A stretch of 64,000 bases of DNA. Source: Brachionus manjavacas (taxonomy: Eukaryota; Rotifera; Eurotatoria; Ploima; Brachionidae). Positions 57,514 through 64,000 of this stretch are shown here, one piece after another. The DNA is taken from contig JAHQIY010000002.1 in the NCBI GenBank assembly GCA_019054805.1, forward strand, positions 3,224,001-3,288,000, given 5' to 3'. Below the pieces are notes generated by a model, which was not told the origin of the DNA, did not search any database, and saw only the letters and a list, made by a program, of their open reading frames with translations. The stretch's first letter is position 1. Each line of letters starts with the position of its first letter. Made by a program: the position numbers and the translations under genes.

Positions 57514-57825
57514 CTACCTAATAAAATTTTTTGTTTATTTGGTGATTTTTTTTATTTAAGAATCATATTTCCAAAATTGAATTCATGAATATATTTATTG
57601 TTCAACTATTAAAGCTCTATTATTCAGAGTATTTTTTAATAGTTCTATAAAAATGTTAAAATTTCGGGTCATGAGCTTGTAATAAAAATACTGTTTAAAA
57701 ACCTTAACATATAATTTAATTTAAGAAAGAAATCCCTTTTTAGTTTAATACTCGTGGTTTTCCATCTTTTTATCCTATAATTTTACAATTTTAAAAATTT
57801 TAAATTTAGAGCACGTTTTTTTCAA

Positions 57826-60800
57826 ATGATTTCATCAAACTTTAATCAACTAAATTCCGAAGACAATAATCATTACTTGGAGGATAGCGATGATGAATTT
57901 GATGTTTTACCAGATACTGATCTAATTTTTGACCAGTCTAATTTATTACAAGATAATTTCATAGATTTCCAAAATATAAATTCTTTAAGTATTAATCAAT
58001 TATCCAGTAAAAAAAACACTCTGAATCAAACTCAAATTTTACCGCCAGTTTATGCTAAAGAACAGCATTCTGCTTTGAAAAATTTCAATATTCCTTTGGT
58101 CCCTGTTTCAGTTTTGCGTAAAATATTTTTGAATATTTAAAAATTTATCTTAAACTTATTTTTTGTTAAGCCTCAAAATATCAAAATGTGTTCTCAAGTT
58201 TTCCTTTTTTTAATTATGTTCAATCAACTGTTTTTAATGATGTTTTTTATACAAACAAAAACTTGGTAATTACAGCTCCGACCAGTTCAGGAAAAACAGT
58301 AATTCTAGAAATAGCGATCATTCGTCTTCTAGGCAGTCTTAATTTTAAATTAAGTAATAAATTTAAAATTATTTACAGTAAGCTATCTATAAAGTATTAT
58401 TTATTTTTTTACATTTTATCTATTTTAGTGGCACCAATTAAAGCTTTGTGTTCAGAAAAATATCGTGATTGGTACCATAAATTTGAAAAACTGCATAATG
58501 TTAAAGTGGTAGAGTTAACTGGTGATACTGATACTAAATTTGACTATGTTTCAATGGACTCTGCAAACATAATTTGCACAACACCAGTACAACTAAAATT
58601 TAAAAATTAATTTTTTTTTAAATTTTTTCAAGGAAAAATGGGACATGATCACAAGAAAATATAGGAACAGAAATGCTCTTTTGAATGAGATTAGACTTTT
58701 TCTAATCGACGAAATCCATGTTTTGGGTGAGTCGTCGCGAGGGGCCTGCATTGAAGCAGTGATTAGCCGAATGAAAAAAATGACTTGTTCAAGTATACAA
58801 AATGAAAATAATCTCAGATTTTTGGCCATATCAGCTACCATTCCAAATATCGAAGACGTAAGCCTAAAAAAGATTAAATCAGATTCTAATATATTTTATT
58901 ATTCGGAATAAAAAATTTAAGTTTTCACAATGGTTAAGCAGTGATTTGGGTTACAAGAATTCAGCAACTTTTTTCAAGTAATTTAGATGAATGTTTACTT
59001 TGATAGCTTACATATTCAACTTTTTATTCAAAACTATTTTATTTAAGGCTGAATGATGCGTACAGACCTGTCAAACTTAACAAAGTGGTTTTGGGCTATT
59101 ATTGTTCTCCGAAGACATCCGATTTTTGTTTTGACTTAAGCCTTAATTACAAATTAGAACAAGTTATTAGACAATATTCAGACTCAAAACCAACTTTGAT
59201 TGTAATTTTTAAAAGATTTCTAATTTTTTGTTTACAACAGTTTAAATTTAAGTTCTGTTCGACAAGAAAAGGAACAATACAAGCTGCTCAAATACTAGCC
59301 AAAACAAACCGATACATTCGAAATCAAGCAACTAGAGATTTTCTTTTTGACCAAGCCAAGTCTCTTAAAGACCCAAAAATCCGAGAATTAGTTGTAAACA
59401 ATGGAATAGGAATTCATCATGCTGGAATGGACTCGAGTGATCGAGCTTTGATCGAGAATCTTTTCTTGACTTCTAATTTATATGTCTTATGTATAATTAA
59501 ATTAAAAAATTAAAAAATTAATTTTTACTTTTTTGACAATTAGTTAGTACAAGTACGCTATCCATAGGAGTCAATCTACCAGCACACTTGGTTATCATAA
59601 AATCTACAAAATATTATTTTTCAAACAAATTTGAGAACTATTCTACTACTCAAATTCTGCAAATGATTGGAAGAGCTGGTAGGCCTCAGTTCGATACATC
59701 GGCAACGGCGGTGATAATGACCAAGCATACAGACAAGTTTCAATACGAGACTTTAATCGAAGGAAATCAATTGATTGAAAGCCAGTGAGTTTTAAATTAA
59801 TTGTGTGAAAAATTGTTTCAATTTTTTTAAAAGGCTTCATAAAAATTTGATAGAACACTTAAATGTAGAAATATGTCTGAGGACAATCGGGTCTCTAAGT
59901 GAAGCGATAAATTGGCTAAAGTCCACTTTTTTGTACACTCGTTTATGCAAAAATCCGCTTCATTATGATCTTAATTTAAAACTTAAGAACAAGCAGGAAC
60001 TTATAGATAAATATTTGTCTGAGCTGTGCATTGAAAATTTGAACAAGTTGATGAATTTTGGTTTGATAGAAAATTGTGATTTCGTCAATGATCCTAACCA
60101 TGTGCTGCAACCAACACAAATTGGTCAATTAATGGCAAAATATTGTATTCTTTTTGATACCATGAAGAATTTTATAGTTAATTTAGAACTCAGAAATAAT
60201 TCTTCTGTTTCCACTAAAACACTAAAAGATTTAATTGTTTTGTTGTCAGAGAGTAGAGAATTTGATGATGTAAAATTAAGAACAAGTGAAAAGTCGATTT
60301 TGAATGCTTTGAACAATAATGGAAAGGTACCAAAAGCTAAAGATGGTGAACCAGTAGATTCCAAGATAATCCGTTATGTCCTAGATGGCAAGATTAAAAC
60401 TCGTTCAATGAAAATTTGCGTGTAAGTATTTATTTAAAAAAAGATTATCATGTAAGCCCGGCTAGCTCAGTCGGTAGAGCATGGGACTCTTAATCCCAGG
60501 GTCGTGGGTTCGAGCCCCACGTTGGGCGATTTTTTTTGATATTATTTTGAATTGAAAAAATTTAAAACTTAAAAAAAATTATAATTTTCTCTTTTCAATT
60601 TGGTATATTTTTTTAGTTAAAAATATGTTGAATATGATTGAAAATTTTATGTTCAATCGCTATCACCTATAATTTATGAGTCTAGATTAAAAATAATATT
60701 TTTAATCTAGACTCATATTTATTAAAGGAAAAAGACATTCTTAAACTATTAAATTTTAAGCAAAATAACAAACCCATAGGCTAAAAACTGTCAAAAAATT

Positions 60801-62602
60801 TTGAGAAGTTTTATTTTAATAATCTTAAATTTTGAAATCTTCATCTCAAAGCAACAATTTTTTAAATTAAATTATTTAATACTTTGAAGAAAAAATTCTA
60901 ATAAAAAGTAGGGGCGTCGTGGCTTAGTGGCTAAAGCGCCTGTCTAGTAAACAGGAGATCCCGGGTTCGATTCCCGGCGATGCCTTTTTTAAGCTAAAAA
61001 AGGCAACGAGTCAGTGAATTCTTTTTTTTTTTTTAAATATTAGTTTATTTGGAAAATTTAAAATTCAAACTTTTAAATGTGTGTATTATTCCAAAATTAA
61101 TGTTTTTTTAAATTAAAAATTGAAAAATTTAATCTCTAAAGAAAGACCATTCTGATATAGATTATTATTTAAAATAGTTTCTCAAGCCCGGCTAGCTCAG
61201 TCGGTAGAGCATGGGACTCTTAATCCCAGGGTCGTGGGTTCGAGCCCCACGTTGGGCGATTTTTTTTTAAATTAAAAAAAAAAAGATCAAGATAATTTTA
61301 ATTTTTTAGCGAAATGTTAAAAATTCAGGCCTAGGGGTTCAAAAACATCAGCATATAATAAATTTAATTTTTAAAAAAGATATTCAGGGATTCCATTACC
61401 TAAGCCTTCTTTTTTATTAAGCTTTCTAAAATCTTAAATTTTTTCAGTGTAAAATTTTTTCTTTTAAGTTTAATTCAATCGCTGTTTGGATCGATTTCTG
61501 TTACAGATTTTTCACTGAATCAAGACATTTACAGAATATTCCGAATTGCCCAGCGAATTTCTAAATGCGCTTTGGAGTTATTTTATGTAACCAAATTAAA
61601 TTCTGCTAATAATTATGAAACATTTATAAATTTACTCACTTTGCACAAATGTATCAATTGTAGATTATGGTACGATTCACCACATATTTTTCGCCAATTT
61701 AACCGAATCGGACTTGGTTTGTCTCAATCATTTGTGAGTCAATCAATAACATCTTTTGGTAAAGTTTTGGAATTGAATCAATTTGAAATCGAAAGAAGAC
61801 TAAATAAAAATTCACCTTTTGGAATGATTGTTATTGAAACTGTAAAAAAATTACCCCAATTTAGAATTGAATGTGAAATTATTTCATTGGGACAAGTTAA
61901 TTTAAGCATTTGGCTTTTAAATTTTGATTTTTTGAAAAATTTAAATGATGGTGGAACTCTCGGTCTAAAGACACCAATTTCAGTTATCATTGGTGATGAA
62001 ATAAACAATCTTGTTTTTACCAAAAGAATAAATTTGGAAAATTTTTTAACAAATACCAATGTTTGGACAAAGCGGCTTTATTTGAATGAAAATATAAACG
62101 GATCGGTTTTATTTGTTTCCCTTGTTTTTTTAAACTTTGGTATTTTAATTTATTTAAAAAAAATGAGCGATTTTAATTTTTTCTCTTAGTTGGTTTGGAT
62201 CTCCACGAAACATTTGAAGTTTTTCCAAAAAAAAACCTACCAGAAAACCTACCAACTAACAAAAAAGAAGAAATACAAAGTGATAAAAAATCTAAAGAAA
62301 TTCAACTTAGACTAACTAGATCAAAGTCAAAGAATATGTCACTAACTCAGACTAATAAGCGAAAAATTGAATCTGAAAGTGAGTCTGTGGAACCAAAAGT
62401 ACTAAAAAAAGATTCGAGAATAATCACTTTCGATGAGTATAAAAAACAAAATGCTAATGTTGAGCAACCTAGACTATTTAAGTTCAAAATAAAAAATAAA
62501 GAAAATTTTGAAAATGACAAAACATTAAAATCTACTCAAGATTTTGAAAATAAAAAAGAACATTACCCGAGAAGTATTTTAAGTGGAATTTATAATTTTT
62601 AA
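57826..62602 (+). CDS. HFM1: HFM1/MER3 meiotic DNA helicase
   Basis: CDS join(57826..58117, 58171..58377, 58429..58586, 58633..58857, 58922..58977, 59048..59201, 59253..59490, 59544..59784, 59834..60421, 61469..62139, 62190..62602), 1080 aa. It is a Ski2-like 3'-5' helicase of meiotic crossover formation. Motifs: PFFNYVQ; Walker A APTSSGKT (133-140); MAPIKALCSEKY; TTPEKWD; DEIH box (245-248); SATIPN (286 on); LIFCSTRKG; HHAGM; STLSIGVNLPAHLVIIKST; QMIGRAGRPQFDT (483 on); then LHKNLIEHLN and the GKIKTRSMKICVLIQSLFG block typical of HFM1, a Sec63 domain (KCINCRLWYDSPH, NKNSPFGMIVIETVKKLPQF), VGLDLH and a Lys/Ser-rich tail. Most introns are 46-70 nt; intron 9 (60422-61468) is 1047 nt and holds three tRNA genes. 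Shorter than human HFM1 (1435 aa), mainly in the tail. The acidic N terminus is not conserved. Splice joins are all in frame. Confidence 0.95.
60456..60528 (+). tRNA. tRNA-Lys (CTT) inside HFM1 intron 9
   Basis: Same sequence as the other Lys copies. It begins 35 bases after the 5' splice site of HFM1 intron 9, in the same orientation as the host gene. A T6 run follows at 60531. Confidence 0.95.
60676..60716. repeat. perfect 19-bp inverted repeat with 3-base loop
   Basis: ATGAGTCTAGATTAAAAAT (60676-60694), AAT, then its exact reverse complement (60698-60716). It lies in HFM1 intron 9, 147 bases after tRNA-Lys. Confidence 0.88.
60913..60985 (+). tRNA. tRNA-Thr (AGT) inside HFM1 intron 9
   Basis: Same 73-nt sequence as 55992 and 56841; start of the duplicated block. 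Sense orientation to HFM1. A T-run follows at once. Confidence 0.95.
61186..61258 (+). tRNA. tRNA-Lys (CTT) inside HFM1 intron 9
   Basis: Same sequence as other Lys copies, 211 bases before HFM1 exon 10. With 60456 and 60913 it is the third tRNA in this intron. Confidence 0.95.
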
Positions 62603-62860
62603 TCATTCATGTTTCATTTTTTTTCTTTTAGTCTGCTATATTTAGTGTTAATAAAGTTTCTTCTGTTAACTATTTTTTTTAATTACAAGCTTGAAAAATT
62701 AATTAATTTAAAAATGAGATTTTTTGGAAAAAAAATTAAAGAAATTTTAAAGTTTGTTAGCTTTTTTGTTTTAATACAAATCAATTATTCTTGTTTTTTT
62801 TTGATGTTACTTGAATTTCAATATGATATTAATTATAGATGTTAAAAATATTAAGTGTAG
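62603..62860. other. HFM1 3' flank
   Basis: T-rich 3' flank of HFM1. A frame at 62609-62845 is Phe/Leu low-complexity sequence and not called. No clear gene. Confidence 0.4.
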
Positions 62861-62933
62861 GCCCGGCTAGCTCAGTCGGTAGAGCATGGGACTCTTAATC
62901 CCAGGGTCGTGGGTTCGAGCCCCACGTTGGGCG
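62861..62933 (+). tRNA. tRNA-Lys (CTT)
   Basis: Fifth identical tRNA-Lys of the cluster, about 260 bases after the HFM1 stop codon. T6 follows at 62936. Confidence 0.95.
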
Positions 62934-63932
62934 ATTTTTTTAATAGAAAAAAAAATATATTTTAAAATTTAAACTCATAATTTAAACATTCGAATATTTT
63001 CCCGCGATTTTTCAAATATTTTAATAGCAATTTTTAACAAGATAGACTAACTTGAGTTTTTGACTATATCAGAAAATTCAAATTAACAATTTTTACTTTT
63101 TTCTTAAATTTATCTATGTTATCCACTAAAAGATTTTGATTGAACTATAATTCTATGACATTTTAAATGAAATTCCAAGTGGATCAATTGATTTCTATAA
63201 AAAGGTTCTAATTGAAAAGATTCACAAATTTTATACCATTTGGATCTATCCGAGAGCCATATTATTTTTTTATCTTCACAAATGACACCTTTGAAAGCAT
63301 ATTTACTTTTTATAATTCTTGGTCAACTAAACTTTACTAAATTTAATTTGTAAATTCTATTTTCTTTCTATTTTTTTTTTCTTTTACTACTTATTTTATC
63401 TATTTGTATATCTGTATCGAGCATGAGCTCTTTCATGAGCATAAATTTAATTGACTTTTTTACACTTATTTAAACTCTAATTTTTTTTTTTAATTTACTT
63501 CTCCTGAAGGAGGTTAATTATAAACAAATAAATAAATAAATATTTTAATGGTATTAATAAATTAAAGATTCTGAATAAAATAACACTTTTCTTGATGATG
63601 TTTAAAAAAAGAAAATGTCTTTAATATCTCATGATAAAATTGACAAGATTTTTATTTCATGAATACATTTTTTACTTTAAATTTTAATGGTATTAATAAA
63701 TTAAAAATTCTGAACAAAATTTAATTTCAAAAAGAAAATTTTATATTATATTAGATTAAGGAAAAAAAAAATAAATTATTTTAAAATTAAAATCTTTTAA
63801 AATTATGGAAATAGTTAGATAATATTTAGTACGTATTTTTAGTATCTGAATGAGACATTTTAATTACATATTTTCCTTTAAACAATTTTAATTTGACTAA
63901 ACTAGAATTTTGATTTAAATAATTATAAAAAA
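62934..63932. other. intergenic with retroposon tails
   Basis: At 63395-63445 a minus-strand LINE-like end (GTATCGAGCATGAGCTC) and at 63493-63545 a plus-strand end (TCCTGAAGGAGGTTAATTAT then AAACAAATAAATAAATAAAT) lie back to back. TTTTAATGGTATTAATAAATTAAA recurs at 63542 and 63683. No gene. Confidence 0.5.
63493..63545 (+). mobile_element. solo retroposon 3' tail
   Basis: CTCCTGAAGGAGGTTAATTA, a TCC-TGAA-GGA hairpin, followed by AAACAAATAAATAAATAAAT. The same CTGAAGGAG...AAATAAATAAA arrangement closes the LINEs at 757, 26687, 31640 and 38328. Confidence 0.6.
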
Positions 63933-64000
63933 AGGCATCGCCGGGAATCGAACCCGGGATCTCCTGTTTACTAGACAGGCGCTTTAGCCACTAAGCCACG
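63933..64000 (-). tRNA. tRNA-Thr (AGT), cut by window end
   Basis: The minus-strand sequence from CGTGGCTTAG through the anticodon loop CTAGTAA to CGATGCC is identical to the other Thr copies. The first five acceptor-stem bases fall beyond base 64000. The cluster therefore continues past the window. Confidence 0.93.

Noticed and set aside
62609-62845. 78-codon frame after HFM1
   Set aside because: Phe/Leu-rich translation of a T-rich 3' flank; not conserved with anything I know.
55438-63932. The evenly repeated tRNA/spacer pattern as a CRISPR-like array
   Set aside because: The repeats fold as eukaryotic tRNAs, spacings are irregular (0.2-3.2 kb), and the host is clearly eukaryotic.

Overview
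This is a eukaryotic, very AT-rich window with an invertebrate (probably lophotrochozoan) character. Exons are separated mostly by 47-90 nt GT-AG introns. The genes are single-copy animal housekeeping or meiotic genes embedded in non-LTR retrotransposon debris, short inverted-repeat DNA elements and a tRNA cluster. Low GC, tiny introns, lineage-specific secreted/EGF/LRR families and a divergent GPCR would fit a monogonont rotifer such as Brachionus, but that assignment is inference; nothing here is diagnostic.

Layout. 0-5 kb: LINE 3' ends flank a three-Ig, single-pass membrane protein resembling FGFR-like 1 (2373-3871, +). 5.4-6.3 kb: an intronless 7TM receptor. 7.5-8.8 kb (-): a PTCD2-like mitochondrial PPR protein. 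10.0-10.7 kb (-): a secreted EGF/ShK-like protein with an 18-nt microexon. 11.1-13.2 kb (+): a five-exon hnRNP U-like protein (SPRY plus P-loop domain). 15.0-17.0 kb (-): a leucine-rich repeat protein. 17.9-33.5 kb: a transposon-rich block with several degraded LINEs, a decayed FLYWCH/MULE-type transposase gene and a second, truncated EGF gene (22.8-23.25 kb). 34.0-35.9 kb (-): a second copy of the LRR gene. 36.9-39.3 kb: inverted-repeat DNA elements with nested LINE pieces. 39.5 kb: initiator tRNA-Met. 40.6-50.1 kb (+): the complete clathrin heavy chain gene in three exons (1693 aa). 51.2-51.9 and 54.4-55.1 kb (-): two paralogues of an unrecognised secreted protein. 55.4-64 kb: a cluster of 10 tRNA genes (iMet, Thr-AGT, Lys-CTT; the last cut by the window end) interleaved with the 11-exon meiotic helicase gene HFM1/MER3 (57826-62602, +); three of these tRNAs lie inside one HFM1 intron.

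The most notable structures are: (1) a ~0.67 kb duplication carrying tRNA-Thr, tRNA-Lys and the first 119 bases of HFM1 exon 10, placed upstream of the gene, with the exon piece identical while the flanking intron has diverged; (2) three local gene duplications (EGF, LRR, secreted protein), the first two possibly one old segmental duplication; (3) several unrelated non-LTR families that all end in a small hairpin followed by a TAAA-type tandem tail; (4) at least three families of non-coding inverted-repeat elements. I found no operon, CRISPR or prokaryotic defence system. Exon joins were assigned by hand from frame, splice dinucleotides and family resemblance; none was tested against RNA.
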